From Clarireedia homoeocarpa (lineage: Eukaryota; Ascomycota; Leotiomycetes; Helotiales; Rutstroemiaceae), in NCBI GenBank assembly GCA_001465935.1, contig LNKV01000038.1, forward strand, positions 132,176 through 196,175: a stretch of DNA of 64,000 bases, in the 5' to 3' direction. A program made the translations under genes and the position numbers. Below the pieces are notes generated by a model. That model was not told the origin of the DNA. It did not search any database and worked only from the letters and a program-made list of their open reading frames with translations. This document shows, in pieces, positions 12,101 to 23,744 of the stretch (positions within the stretch are counted from its first letter, which is position 1; every line of letters begins with the position of its first letter).

Positions 12101-12254
12101 TTTTCCAGACTGCACGAGCAATTTATTCCAGCAATTATGTGGAGATACAGGATAAACAGGATAAGCATGATTCATCAGGAGGTCGGAGTGTCTTTTTCCC
12201 TGGCCGAAAGTGGAAATAGAGGGTGGATAGGTGTTTGCTCCAGGTGACGATCAT

Positions 12255-12338
12255 GAGAGAGGAGAGGAGAGGAGAGGAGGGGAGAGGAGAAGAGAGTAGA
12301 GGAGAGTAGAGGAGAGTAGAGGAGAGTAGAGGAGAGAG
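12255..12338. repeat. purine tract, GAGAGG/GAGTA tandem repeats
   Basis: About 80 nt of repeated GGAGA and GGAGAGTAGA units lie in the long intergenic region. The minus-strand translation is an artificial serine/leucine/proline repeat. Confidence 0.85.
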
Positions 12339-13271
12339 GCATAAAAGGGAACACATACGATACGAACTGTGACAATTAACATGAACATGTCGAGTGCCGC
12401 ATTTGACCGTCTGAGAGTCAAGTGAAAGTGTCCAGTCGAGCCAGCCAGCCAGTCAGCCAGTCAGCCAGTCAGCCAGTCAGGTCGATAGTGGGGTATCACT
12501 TCTGCGGCTAAGGATTGGCGGACCAACCCACAGCCAAAGTCCAAGCCACTCACTTGCACTCCCACGTCCACTTCCCTCTTCACGTGAGGATTAACATCAT
12601 TCATCCATCAAACTTTAGCTCGAGGTACGGAAGGACAAACGAGTAACAAACGAGTAACAAACGAGTAACCACCGACTGGACTGGACTGGAGCTGGTACTG
12701 CTACTGCTACGCTCCGGCTGCTTCGCTGGTTCGCTGCTACGCTGCTACTAACCTTTCGTGTCATATTTATGTTCTATACAAGCTTTCCATCAAGATTCTC
12801 GTTCAACATATTCCTCTGAAGCATCCGAGCTTGTCTTCTTCTATGTACTATATATATTAACTGCCTACAAACAGCAGAGAGCGAGAGAGAGCGAGAGAGC
12901 GCGCGCGCGAGAGAGAGAAGCAGAAAATCAAATCATCTCAACCTTGGACGTTCGCCTTGAGGAACCCCACCCTGATCATATTCAATTTTCAATTTTCTGC
13001 TGCACAAATTCTGACGCCGTCTCTGGTATTAACACGCTCTACGAAGTTGTTAGGACCCATACGGAAAATTCTTCGGAAAAGTCTATTGTCATTTACACTC
13101 TACAACGTCCATTTGTAGCACTCCGAGCCAAGCACCGATCCTTCTCCCAAAAGCAGCATCATTAGAGGTTGGCTTGACACTACCTATAACCGCCAACCGC
13201 CAACCAACCCTGAAAACCTCTGGCACACACAAAGCTACGAGGATCTTGCGGGCATATAAGTATTAACAACT

Positions 13272-13334
13272 ATGCTGAAGGCAAATGGCCCAAATCGAAA
13301 TGGTTTGTCGCTCTCCCTTGTCGTGTCCTTTTAG
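13272..13334 (+). promoter_or_regulatory. candidate upstream ORF in PAS-kinase leader
   Basis: An ATG at 13272 opens a 20-codon frame that ends at TAG 13332-13334, about 490 nt before the kinase start. If the transcript begins upstream of it, this uORF could reduce translation of the kinase. The transcription start is not known, so this is a candidate only. Confidence 0.3.
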
Positions 13335-13820
13335 AGTTCATCAGAAACCCTCCTCCCTTGAATCAGCGCATAATTGAGATCAAAGCAACCACTAACCTTG
13401 TCCCTGGCTTCTGTCACGTTCTGTTCTCGCTTTTCATGCACAACATCGCCCTTCCTTTCATTACAGAAGGCTGACCAGTAGTTACCTCAGCGGTCGAAAA
13501 CAACAGAGAGACAAACACCGACCGAGGCCACGGTCTGCCTGCACCCCGCCCTGCGGACTTGTCGATACCGAAGAACCGAAGCACCGGGAATCTTCTCGCA
13601 CACTACTCAGCTACGGATAAATCTAGATTGCGATTCTCCTTCGACGACGGGCTGGCGGTTGGAGAGTTCGATACAATATCGAGGTTAGTTGGTGCCTGGT
13701 GAATACTTTGCGAGTCGAGTGGTCGTGGGAGCTTTGGCGCGTCTGGCGGTTTGAGATGACCGGCAGCATTGGGCTTACCGACGGCTGACGTAAATACTCT
13801 TGATTTCTAGATCTCCCATC

Positions 13821-16800
13821 ATGACAGAGCACGAGCATGGCCTCGGCGCATCAGGCTTAAGACGAATCCGACAACAACCATTGCGAGCCCCTACCTTGCC
13901 TTCGTCGGAGAGCTCTTCCCGGGCCGCATCTATCAGTGCTCGGTCTAGCTCAATGACACTCCCCTTTTCGAGTCGTGCAGCCTCTATAGTGATTCAGTCC
14001 GGCCCTTCCTCCCCAACCTTGACTTTTACGGAAGATCTTACTCGATTCCCTTCTGAATCATTACATTCCTTTTCGTTCGCCCACCAATCGGAAGATTTTA
14101 TCCACAATCGTCAAAATGTCTTGAAAAGATCTGTCGAATTCATGTCACAGAAGTTAGGCTGGGGTACGACGAATGCAGGGATAGCTAGTGCTCAAGCAAG
14201 AGTCAGCGGGGATTCAGAGATGCAAGGCATGCTGGAACTTCTAGCAAAGTTGAAATTGGTTGGAGCGAACAATATTGGTAATAGTCAAGGCCATCTGAAG
14301 GGAGGACCACTTACTGGTCCGGCTACGGCTGAAGACACTCGGAACATTTTCGATAGCAGCTTTGCCATGCGATCCGAAAGTCCAGAACGTATCGAGAGCC
14401 CTCCGCCCTCGCCCACAGCATCCAAGAGGCTTGCTTCGTCGCTACATACCCTGCGAGAAGATGGCTTGCGTCATGGTGAAAGCAAGTCAGATCTGGCGTC
14501 TCCCGTACTAGCTGATTCAGAGCCTTCAACTAGAACACCTACAAATGAGAGTCGGACGACAGCCAAGACATCGCCACCTGCTACCAGACGTCAAAGCTTA
14601 AAGAGAACCTATACCGACGTAGAGCCACTAAATTTACAGAATAAACTTATGGATGCTTTAGCGCAGCCTTTCATTGCTGGTGATTCTATTCACGAGCATA
14701 TGTTTTCTCCCTCTGCCCATCCGGCAGCTAGCACCTCATCATTTGGGCCTCACTCCTTAGGTTCTGCCGTCCACGGCCACTCTAGTAGATGGGCACCTGC
14801 TGCACAAGCGATCTTCACCACCGAAAGTACATCGCCATATACCATTTTAGCCGCCAATGACCTTGCATGTCTAGTATTCGGTGTTACTAAAGCAGAAGTT
14901 CGCAAGATGGGCATTCTGGAGGTAGTCCGAGAGGAAAGAAGAGCATGGCTGGTAGAGAAATTAAGTTCACCTGGATTTGGATCGGAGTAGGTACAACCTT
15001 ATTATTGTTTGGACTGTATTCCGGAAGTCCGGAGCAGTAGCCTGAAACTGCTTATCCATATATCTTTTTGCCGCCCGATGTTGACAGTATTTAGGGCGGG
15101 GAAACAAACACCTCGGTCACCTGTAAGCCAAAGCCAGCAGTCGAGTCCAACGATGACCAGTAAGCAATTCATTCCTTTACTACAATTTAACTTTGAGACC
15201 TAGACGATATATTTTCGTCGCTGAAGACGTTATGCTAACCATAAATCACAGCATCTATGCTCTTAGGGCGACCTGGAGGAGTCACTGCTAGCCTCCTTAG
15301 TCGACCAAATTCTCGCCAAGTACAGAAACCAAGTCGACGAGCTCAGACCGACGATGGCGCAGGCTCAAGTTTAGTGTCAAGAACACGTGCCGTCAAAGGT
15401 GGGCTGAATCATCAGAGTACCAAGTCTCGGGGTGTCCTTCTCTGCGGTGATGTGGTACCAATACAGAAACGTAACGGTGCAACTGGATCAGCTAGTCTCT
15501 GGGTAAAAGAGAAAAGAGGTGGTCTCATTTGGGTTTTAGAAGAAATCCACGAAGATGTGGCAACTGTCAGTGTAGATGATAATGCCATAGTTACTGGCCT
15601 ATCCGGGTCCGTTGATGCTATATGGGGCGACAAGGTTGCCCCAAGCGGTATTGATATCGGAAAACTCTTACCTAGGATACCTCGCCAGGGTCTTGACTCT
15701 AGGACCGGCGAAATTGACTATGCTGAGATTTCGAAGAAAAAGTACTTCACCGCTCGTCATACTGCGCGCGTGAACATTCCTGCAATTGTGGAAAGAATAT
15801 CTGGTGGAACGGATCTTCGAGTTTCCAGCTTTCCTCACATAGCTGGTATTATGGTACTCTCGGCACAAACGTTACAGATCACAAGTTCCAACACTGTCTT
15901 TGCTGCTGCGCTTTTCGGACAGGAAAAGCCTGACGGCCGACCAATTACCGATATAATACCCAACTTTACGAGAATGTTGAAGATCTTGATTGATGAGGAC
16001 GGCGTGGAGATGGTCGACGGAATTGTCATCCCTGAGCATAGTTTCAGACGAGCACAGGCTTTCCTGGCATTGCGGGATGGAAATACCGATGCAGCTTCAT
16101 ACTTTCTACATCCAGATGGATTGCCAGCTAGGCATAGGGATGGTTCGGAGATCAAGATTGATGTTCAACTGAGAGTCGTCAAATCCGACTCGCCGGCGCC
16201 TGTTTATGATGAGAATGTCATAGAGGAGAGAAGTGATGAAGAAGACGAACCTAGTCACCCAGCACTAACTTTCCAATCCGAACTCGTGTATGCTTTGTGG
16301 ATCACATACTCAAGACATATCCATGCAACAAAAGACAATCCCGGCACGGCTACTCCCCTACCGTCTGGAGCTGAGACTCCCATGCACCAGCCTTCCCCGG
16401 GACAGCCTGATACACCAGCTCCAATTGAGATGGATTCTGACGAACCCAAGAAAGAAGTGTCACACGCATCCTTACTCGCAGCCCAGCTCAAAGCTGCAGC
16501 CAAGAAGACTGCAGCCAAGCTTACCGGTCGCGATCCACAGTCTCCAAAAGCCGAAGAGAAATCTAAGCCGGCTGCTCCTGAAGTTACGGAACCTGCTGTT
16601 AAAAAATCCATTGAAGACTTTGCAATTCTGGAAGAAATGGGTCAAGGAGCTTACGGCCAAGTAAAGCTTGCTCGCTACAAGAAGAATGGCAATAGGAAAG
16701 TTGTCCTCAAGTATGTTACTAAACGTCGCATTCTCGTGGACACTTGGACTCGGGATCGACGATTGGGTACTGTACCATTGGAAATTCATGTGCTCGACTA

Positions 16801-17484
16801 CCTACGACGAGATGGTCTGAAGCATCCTAACATCGTCGAAATGTCCGATTTCTTCGAGGACAGTGTCAATTACTACATAGAGATGGTACCCCATGGATTA
16901 CCCGGGATGGATTTATTCGATTACATTGAGCTGCGCGTCAACATGGAGGAACAGGAATGCCGCAGCATCTTTGTACAGGTTGCACGTGCTATTCACCACC
17001 TACACACAAAGGCACTGGTAGTCCATCGCGACATTAAGGACGAGAACGTGGTTCTTGACGGTGAAGGAAATATCAAACTCATTGACTTTGGAAGTGCAGC
17101 GTATATCAAAAACGGTCCTTTTGATGTATTCGTGGGAACCATTGGTAAGAGACTTCTTTTCTTTTCACTTCAAATTTGCAATACACGACTAATGTGATGA
17201 TAGATTATGCTGCCCCTGAAGTACTTGCCGGCAAACCATATCGCGGCAAGGAACAAGACGTTTGGGCTCTTGGTATACTTCTTTATACCATTGTTTACAA
17301 AGAAAATCCTTTCTACAGCATTGACGAGATCATGGATCGTGACCTACGCGTACCGTATGTTATGAGCGAGGACAGCATCGACCTCATTCGAGCCATGCTT
17401 AATCGGGATGTGGAGTCAAGAATAACGATTGAGCAAGTTATGGAGCATCCGTGGTGCGTGATGAACGAGAGCGGAGATTCATAG
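13821..17484 (+). CDS. PSK1: PAS-domain serine/threonine kinase (PAS kinase), 4 exons
   Basis: Predicted 1134 aa from exons 13821-14986, 15095-15159, 15252-17144 and 17204-17484. The total of 3405 nt is exactly 1135 codons. Introns are 108, 92 and 59 nt. The N-terminal third is Ser/Thr/Pro-rich. A first PAS-like segment lies at about residues 323-385 (YTILAANDLACLVFGVTKAEV) and a second at about 600-640. The kinase domain runs from about 866 to 1130. It has a Gly loop GQGAYGQV, the lysine in VVLKYV, catalytic HRDIKDEN, DFG, and DYAAPEV, which is restored only by the third splice. Related yeast kinases Psk1/Psk2 sense nutrient state and direct glucose toward glycogen or cell wall and control translation. 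Kinase-domain identity is certain. The symbol follows the yeast family. Exon 2 is only 65 nt, but its frame and phase fit. Confidence 0.92.
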
Positions 17485-18884
17485 ACGTTTTTCGCCTCAC
17501 CTGTCAATGGTGAGATTTGGGACGAAAGAGATGAGCGGGATGTGATGAAAGTTGACTACCAATTCATTCGAACGGAAGAGGGAGGGCTCTATGATGCGAA
17601 GATCTGAGACAACGAAATGAAAGAGGTAAACTAAGAAGGTCAATAAGGAAAAGAAAAGAAAGAAAGATACCTAGATTTCATGATTACATGAAAGTTGATG
17701 ATACCCCCTTTTTTGTGGAAAGGATGGCAAAGACTTCAAAGATTTGTTTTGCGAACTTTCAAAAATATATGCGACTTGCTTGATTTGGGGGAGTTGCGAT
17801 TAGCGTTGCATGTTTTTTGGTTGGTGCATTTAACGTATATATACACGTTATAGAACGTTTGTGGTTTGATGATCGCTTTTTTGGAACATTGCGGGGGCGG
17901 GGCAGGGAGAAGGGGTATGATGGGTGGATAGATATTTTGGTTGGGTGGGCTTGGGGGAATGATGAGATAAGGAGGGAAGAAGGATGGGTTGTGGGGAGGT
18001 ATATGTATAGGGTTAGGGATCGGCATACGGTTGGAGATGACGGCGATTTGAGTTACTCGCTTTAGTCGACTGGGACTGCTGGAGGCTAGCCGGCCTGACT
18101 GGAGGGAAACCGAGCATAGGGGTGGGTAACGGCGAGTGATTTGTTGTATATGAGTGATGATGATGCAATGCAATGGGATGGGAATGATCATCAATGAACA
18201 CACTTTCTGCTAGGCTGCAAAAGAGGCTACATGATTGATATGTATTTGGCGATGGCGCAAGATGAATTAGAGATAGGGTTACTCTACGTTCTTTTTACCT
18301 TTCTTCGGATGCTCGCTCGATTTAAGAGCTATGTACAGCATGGTAAACTCAAATCAGTCCAGCCATTCTTGCTCGCTGCACGACAAACTAGTAGCAGACA
18401 CCGATATGCCGAAACTCCTTCTACTCATTCATTCATATCCACGCTTGCATCCATACTCAACCCCCCACCCATAAGGAAAACGAGTGGTAGAATGGAATTC
18501 TAGTCTAGCAGTAATTTATTTAACTTATCATATATAGATGAAAATGCAGTTTATAGATTCTCGCTTTTTAGATCTCTATCTCAAAATCTCAACGTCTGTC
18601 GGTCTTCTTCTCCCCCCCCCCCCCCCATCTAAAAAGAGTTATTCCCATGCATAACTTATCCTGTCCTAAACGCCAATCATACCTCCCTACGTACGTACGT
18701 ACCGATCTGCCTGGCTCTTTCAACCATGCATCCCATCCCGTCCACCCAACCATGGAATACGATGGATGTGTTTATTTATGCATTTACCCCTCTCCTCTCC
18801 CCCTAACATCCCATCTTATCCTACTTACTACAAACCCCGCACTTTAGAAGCACCCCCCCCCCCCCCCCCCAAAACGCCCCACCC
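17485..18884. other. convergent intergenic region
   Basis: This is the tail-to-tail region between the PAS kinase and the Hut1-type gene. No gene is supported. It holds poly(C) tracts at about 18612-18626 and 18853-18870 and an ACGTACGTACGTACC run near 18689. The first half is probably the kinase 3' UTR. Confidence 0.6.
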
Positions 18885-20383
18885 CTACAACTCCTTCTTT
18901 CCCTCTCCCCCCATCATCATCTCCTTCTTCTTCTTCTCCTCCTTAGCAGCCTTTTCCCTCCTGGTAATCACCCCTTCGGCACCAATACCACCAAATACCA
19001 ACCCAACGCCCATCCACTGTTTCCCGCCGAGCGTGTGCCCGAACCAGACGACCGAGAGGATCATGGTGAGCATTTTGCGCGTGACGGTGATGGTGACGAG
19101 GAGGAGGGAAGAGAAGGTCGAGAGGGTGTAGACTGGGGTTTGTGTTAGTATTCTTGGAATGAGTTGGAGGAGGGGAGAGTATGAGGTGAAAGAAGATGGC
19201 GAGGAAAAGGGAAAGGGGGGTGTAGGGGTAGAGTTAAGACGTACAAATGAAAACCTGTCCCACAGCACCACAAGCCGCAAACCCCAGAACGTCCTTCCAA
19301 ACACTCGGATGTCTCGCCATAAACGCCAACGCGCCCTCCAGCTCGCCTCCGGAGCTCGTCAAATCCATACCAAGATACTCGCCGATTCCTGTGTGTACCA
19401 AATACGGACTCAGCAACAAATACGAAAGCGTCAGCAGTGTGCTCATGATATTATTCGCGCACATCATCTGGGGTCCCTTATACGGCTGAAACGACTGGAA
19501 GATCCAATCCTGAGTAGTGTTCGTGAGCCCATCGAACAAGAGATTCACGCCGAGGAGCAGCAATCCCCATGTAGTGTTGCGGTCGGGGTTCAGCGCGGCT
19601 TTGCTAGGTTTGGAATGCGCTTTCGCAGAACCGGCATGCAGGGTGAAGACGGCGACGCCGGAGGTTACCGCGAGCACGACGAGGTATTTGTATAGCGGGT
19701 AGCGCTTTTGGAAGAGCGTGATGTGCAGGAACATGACAGGGAGGAGCTTGCACGATTTGGCGAGGATGAAGGTTATGTAGTCGATGTGGGCGAGGGAGGC
19801 GTAGCCGAAGGGGGAGGCGAGTGAGGAGGTGATGGCTACGAGGAGGAGGGGGAGGAGGATCCGTCGGTTGGGGAAGATGGGTGGGGGGGTTGAGGAGTCG
19901 AATTGTAGGTATATGTAGCCTACTGTAGCGGCGAAGATGGATTGGACCGTGTTGAGGAACACGGGGAATTTGAACTTCTCGGGAGAGGATGCAGGTCCGT
20001 ATGGTGTTGTAGTGAGTCGTTCTTGGAGAAGTGCCCAGGTAAGACTGATTGGATTGTTAATATCATTCTGCATATTAGCAGAAGACTCTACGGTCTTCTG
20101 CTTTCTCATACTCAACTCCAGATTCCTATACTCACAAGCTCCCGTAGATCCCTCCAACAGCAATCAAGAATTGCAACGCGCCGGCTTCTTTCTGCACTTT
20201 TTCCTTGACAGGCGCATTGCTCTTCAATCCAAGCGCATTGCCATTCTGGCCCGGCGCATTGCCGTTTGTTCCTTTATCCAGATTCCTTGCATTGCCGCTC
20301 GGTGTGCCATAAGCATCTGCTTTGCTCGTGTATTCCGAGGAAGGGTTGCGCCGTAAAGGCGTAGCTTGTTTCGTTCTCGCCAT
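18885..20383 (-). CDS. HUT1: UAA-family nucleotide-sugar transporter (Hut1-like), 3 exons
   Basis: Predicted 431 aa. Minus-strand exons are 20136-20383, 19245-20044 and 18885-19132 (1296 nt, exactly 432 codons). Introns are 91 and 112 nt. The first junction restores YGSFLTWALLQERLT and the second VFIFYTLSTFSSLLL, both typical of Hut1/SLC35B1. About eight to ten hydrophobic segments follow a soluble N-terminus of about 70 residues. Late in the protein VTVTRKMLTM-like sequence (here TITVTRKMLTM) and GKQWMGVGLVF are family signatures. Hut1 proteins sit in the ER membrane and are implicated in UDP-galactose or UDP-glucose import and in ER protein folding. The C-terminus is KKEL, which fits the KKxx ER-retrieval signal. 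The gene is head-to-head with the coactosin gene. Confidence 0.93.
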
Positions 20384-21042
20384 GATGCGCGATCAAAATG
20401 GGGATGGGAGGAAAGACAAACAGGCAATGAATGGTAGGGTATGTTTCTAAACACAACTAAGTACTGTACATGCAGTTTGAAATCGAAGGAATCTTATATC
20501 AAAACTCCCAAGGCAATTCGAAAATGTCAAAGAAAGTGACAAAAAAAAGACGATGAGAAGTAGAAAATCAAAAGGAGTGAATAGTACACATTGACGATGA
20601 TGATTCTTCAATTTGCCAAATGTCCTCAACTACTTTCTAGGTCCGTCCGAGGTAAGGTTAATCATCTGGTCTCATTATCCACCAGCCACAACGGAGAGAT
20701 AGGGACCGGGGACCGTAGATCAACGGCTGTACCTCACCAGCCACACCCGCGAATCGGATTTCGAGTTGCGACCTGGACCACCCACCACTGAAGGACCCCT
20801 TGGAGGAACAAGAAGCGGTCAGACCCGCAATTGGGTCTATTGAGACGAATAGTTTCAGTCCTAGCTTCACTCATGGCTTAGGGAGACAGGACCGAATTAT
20901 CTGTCATTTCGTTGTTGTCCGTGGGGCCCTTTCTTTTTCCTCTATCCTTTTCGTTGCGCTTCATCCCATCTATCCTCATCTGCAACTCCGACAGCTAGAT
21001 TCCGCTACGGTATAATCAATTTCGACCACCGAATTTCCCAAA
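20384..21042. promoter_or_regulatory. divergent promoter region (Hut1-like / coactosin)
   Basis: This 659-nt region separates two divergently transcribed genes and must carry both start regions. The last 100 nt before the coactosin ATG are pyrimidine-rich, as in many fungal core promoters. I see no coding sequence that I would support. Confidence 0.5.
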
Positions 21043-21582
21043 ATGTCGACTTCTCCCACCGAAACCAACCCCACTATCCGCAAACCCTCGCCCCCGCAAT
21101 CGTCCTCAAGCTCTCCCGTCGGCCGTTCTACTGCCTCCAGAAGGTCCACCGCTGACACACCCGAAATCAACGAAGCATACGAACTGGTTCGATCCGACAA
21201 ATCTCCCATCAATTACCTCCTGATATCCTATGCTGCTGCTACCGGCAACGCACTCGCCCTGACTTGCACAGGGGAGGGCGGACTCGCTGAACTGCGCGAA
21301 AAACTCGATCCTACACAAGCACAATATGCATACTGCCGCGTTGAATATGCAAACGATACAGAAAGCAAACGAGTGAAATTCGTGTTTATCATTTGGATTG
21401 GAGAGCAGACGAAAGTCATGAGAAAGGCGCGAGTCAGTATTGAGAGCGGTGCTGTCAAGCAGGTCTTGAATCACATCAGTGTGACAGTGGACGCAACCAG
21501 TAAGGACGATTTGAACGAAGAAGAGATTGTCAAGTTGTGTAGGAAGGCTGGTGGTGCGGATTACAATGGGGGACGGGGTTGA
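21043..21582 (+). CDS. coactosin-like ADF-H actin-binding protein
   Basis: Single exon, 179 aa. The first 40 residues are Ser/Thr/Pro-rich and likely disordered. An ADF-H domain covers about residues 42-170. It starts INEAYELVRSDKSPINYLLI and contains EYANDTESKRVKFVFIIWIG and the basic helix VMRKARVSIESGAVKQVL, which matches coactosin rather than cofilin (no phosphorylatable Ser near the start of a short N-terminus). Coactosins bind filamentous actin and oppose capping. Length excluding the N-terminal extension agrees with the family (about 140 aa). The long N-terminal extension is the only unusual point. Confidence 0.92.
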   Translation: MSTSPTETNPTIRKPSPPQSSSSSPVGRSTASRRSTADTPEINEAYELVRSDKSPINYLLISYAAATGNALALTCTGEGGLAELREKLDPTQAQYAYCRVEYANDTESKRVKFVFIIWIGEQTKVMRKARVSIESGAVKQVLNHISVTVDATSKDDLNEEEIVKLCRKAGGADYNGGRG

Positions 21583-22515
21583 AAGACCCTTCAGTTTAAT
21601 GGCTGATGGAACATTCATGCGTAATCTCAGGTCGGACTAGGATGGGATAGAGTAAAGAGGATAGATTTTCTAAAGAATGGTTTAGGACACAAGGGGTAGA
21701 TATACAACAGGCAATGTAGCATCGCAAGTGGAGTTCGGAGCATAGTTCGTAGTGGGACAACTCGTCAGTCAAAATGAGATGGACATAACCTACACCTGAA
21801 ATGTGCTCTCAACAAAAGATTGTGGTAATGAGTACTCGTATTGCTCAATAACTACTAAAACGGTCTACCTAATACATCTTCAGAACATATCCGAAATTGT
21901 TTGATGGGCCTTCTCTGTAGCTGATGATCAATGAACGAGAAGAATAAGGCTATTTGGTACGTAGCGGTGCTGGTGATCGAAGGAGCGAGATAAAAGACGA
22001 GTGTAAGGTTGAGTCGAGTGCGGAAGGTTTGAGAGGCAAAGAGTATGTCGTGAGTCGTAAACTTAAGAGAACTATCAGGTCATAGCCGGCATGATGACGA
22101 GATTAGGACGATTCTCGTTCGTTCAATTTGGGGCGTCGGATAGCTAAGAGTCGAGATAGGAGGTCGGTATCTCTGGTTGTCGAATGTCAAGGCGAATCGT
22201 TTGTGTCAAAAGGAAAATGACATTTACCAAGGCCCACCACCATATGTGCACCATGCAATTGCCAATGACCGTCCATAATTTCGTTAAATTCCGTGCCGAA
22301 AAGAGAAAAAAGCGTTAAATTGAAGAAGAAAAACAACCGTGCCGCGAAGTGCTTTTTTGAAAAGAGAACTGTGGTCCAAGGAAATATTAAACGACTATCA
22401 GCGTCGAAAGAACCATCGCATCAATATCAGCCTTGCGGCAAGTCAAATCTGGATAGACCTGAGATATACCTTGCCAGCAATAAAAGAAATTTGATGTGCT
22501 CAAGACAGGATTGTC
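21583..22515. other. convergent intergenic region (coactosin / KH gene)
   Basis: This is a tail-to-tail gap of about 930 nt. No gene is supported. It presumably holds two 3' UTRs. Confidence 0.6.
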
Positions 22516-23744
22516 TCAGTCTTGAGCTGCACCTTGGCTACGGCGCATCTTCTCGGCCTCAAGGTTCTCATAGAGAAGATACAGGGCCGTCTCGTTCGCC
22601 TTAGCGGTACCCATGATAGTGAACATACGTTCTCCAGTTTCATCATGGGGTGACTATTTATGTGTTAGCGGTAAATCTCAATAGCCATTCATGGCGGAGT
22701 CACTTACCTTTGCGATGGAAATGCGAGCCCCAGAAGTCTTCCTGATCTCGCTGATCTTAGAGCCAGCCCTGCCAATGATACAGCCCACCATATCGGATGG
22801 AATGCTGATGTTCTGAGTCTGGAGTTCTTCTCCATTCTCATCGTGGGTAGGGGGTCCCCGTTGCGCAGCATCTGAATCAGAGCGGCGGTTGTACGTTCGC
22901 GGCGCACTCTCGCTGAAATCGGCTCCGTTACCAGTGCGCATAACACGTGGACTTCCATACTCGCGACCGGTACTGCCAAGACTTCCTTGGCCCATCCCGC
23001 TTGGTCCGGTCTGAGTACGAACAACGGGGTTGTACAAAACGGTTCCGGTGCCTCGAGCCCAGTCATCTACCAAGCATTTGCAGATTTCCCAAACAGCTTT
23101 CTGGATCCCTTCTGGATTGCCCTGAACTTCCACGATGCGTTCAGTTGATTGGGGGAGCATTTCTTTCTGGGCTACCATCCGAACACCCGAAACATCTTGA
23201 ATGTGCTTTATCTTGAGACCCTGGCGACCAATGATGGTGCCCATTTGATTGTGTGAGATCAGGAGTTTAATGGCTGTCAAAGGATTAGAATGTAGATCAA
23301 CAAGACGCGACAGGCGTATATAAGGTTTGACTTACGATGAGTTCCATTATTCGACACGACCCCACCCATGCCCATTTGAGGTGCGCCCTCCAACAATGCC
23401 TTAGCGACAATGGCATAAGCTTTGGCAATAGCTTCACATCCGCCTGAGATGGTCAAGACACGATCGTGAACACCCTGAACGACTTTGCTAACACCGGCTT
23501 TCACGCCGGTCTCATCACGAAGATCTGCGACATTCTTTCCGCCTTTACCGATGATAACACCAGCCTCCTTGGAAGAAACAATAGCTCTCAAGGTAAGTTG
23601 AGACTCGGCGTACTCTTCTTCGGTCTTTGGTAAAGGTTCGCCATCTGGGCCTAGACGAGCTTCATCATTCACCTGTAAGCGATCCATACTATCGATGACA
23701 TCTTCACCATTTGCGGCATTGTCGCGATTATCTTGAGAAGACAT
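22516..23744 (-). CDS. triple KH-domain RNA-binding protein (Rnc1/Pbp2-like), 3 exons
   Basis: Predicted 370 aa. Minus-strand exons are 23336-23744, 22708-23273 and 22516-22653 (1113 nt, 371 codons). Introns are 62 and 54 nt. Three KH domains each have an intact GxxG RNA-binding loop: GKGG in KH1 (about residues 45-110), GRQG in KH2 (about 137-200) and GRAG in KH3 (about 270-345). The third domain is completed only by joining exon 3 (HDETGERMFTIMGTAKANE). The linker between KH2 and KH3 is Gly/Ser/Arg-rich. Family members such as fission yeast Rnc1, budding yeast Pbp2/Hek2 and human PCBPs bind C- or U-rich mRNA elements and control mRNA stability, localisation or translation. The start is the ATG at 23744, after an upstream non-ATG frame. 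Confidence 0.92.

Larger units (their letters stand above)
9132..13820. other. long divergent intergenic region (F-box / PAS kinase)
   Basis: I see no convincing coding gene. The region separates two head-to-head genes and should hold both promoters and leaders. It contains tandem GTCTTGGA copies (about 9853-9890), a repeated GACTGGCAATACAAGCACGA unit (about 10050-10110), a poly(C) tract (10341-10363), a GAGAGG-type purine tract (12255-12338), AGCCAGTC repeats (about 12440-12480) and three ACGAGTAACAA copies (about 12637-12670). The last 600 nt look like a pyrimidine-rich PAS-kinase leader. A TTTCTAG at 13804-13810, just before the ATG, could be the acceptor of a 5'-UTR intron. Confidence 0.55.

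Noticed and set aside
12758..13165. 135-codon plus-strand frame upstream of PAS kinase
   Set aside because: The centre is an artificial Arg/Glu/Ala repeat from GAGAGC units and no conserved residues are visible. It is likely leader DNA.
17736..18203. 155-codon minus-strand frame beyond PAS kinase
   Set aside because: It is His/Pro/Ser-rich translation of a G-rich 3' region with no domain.
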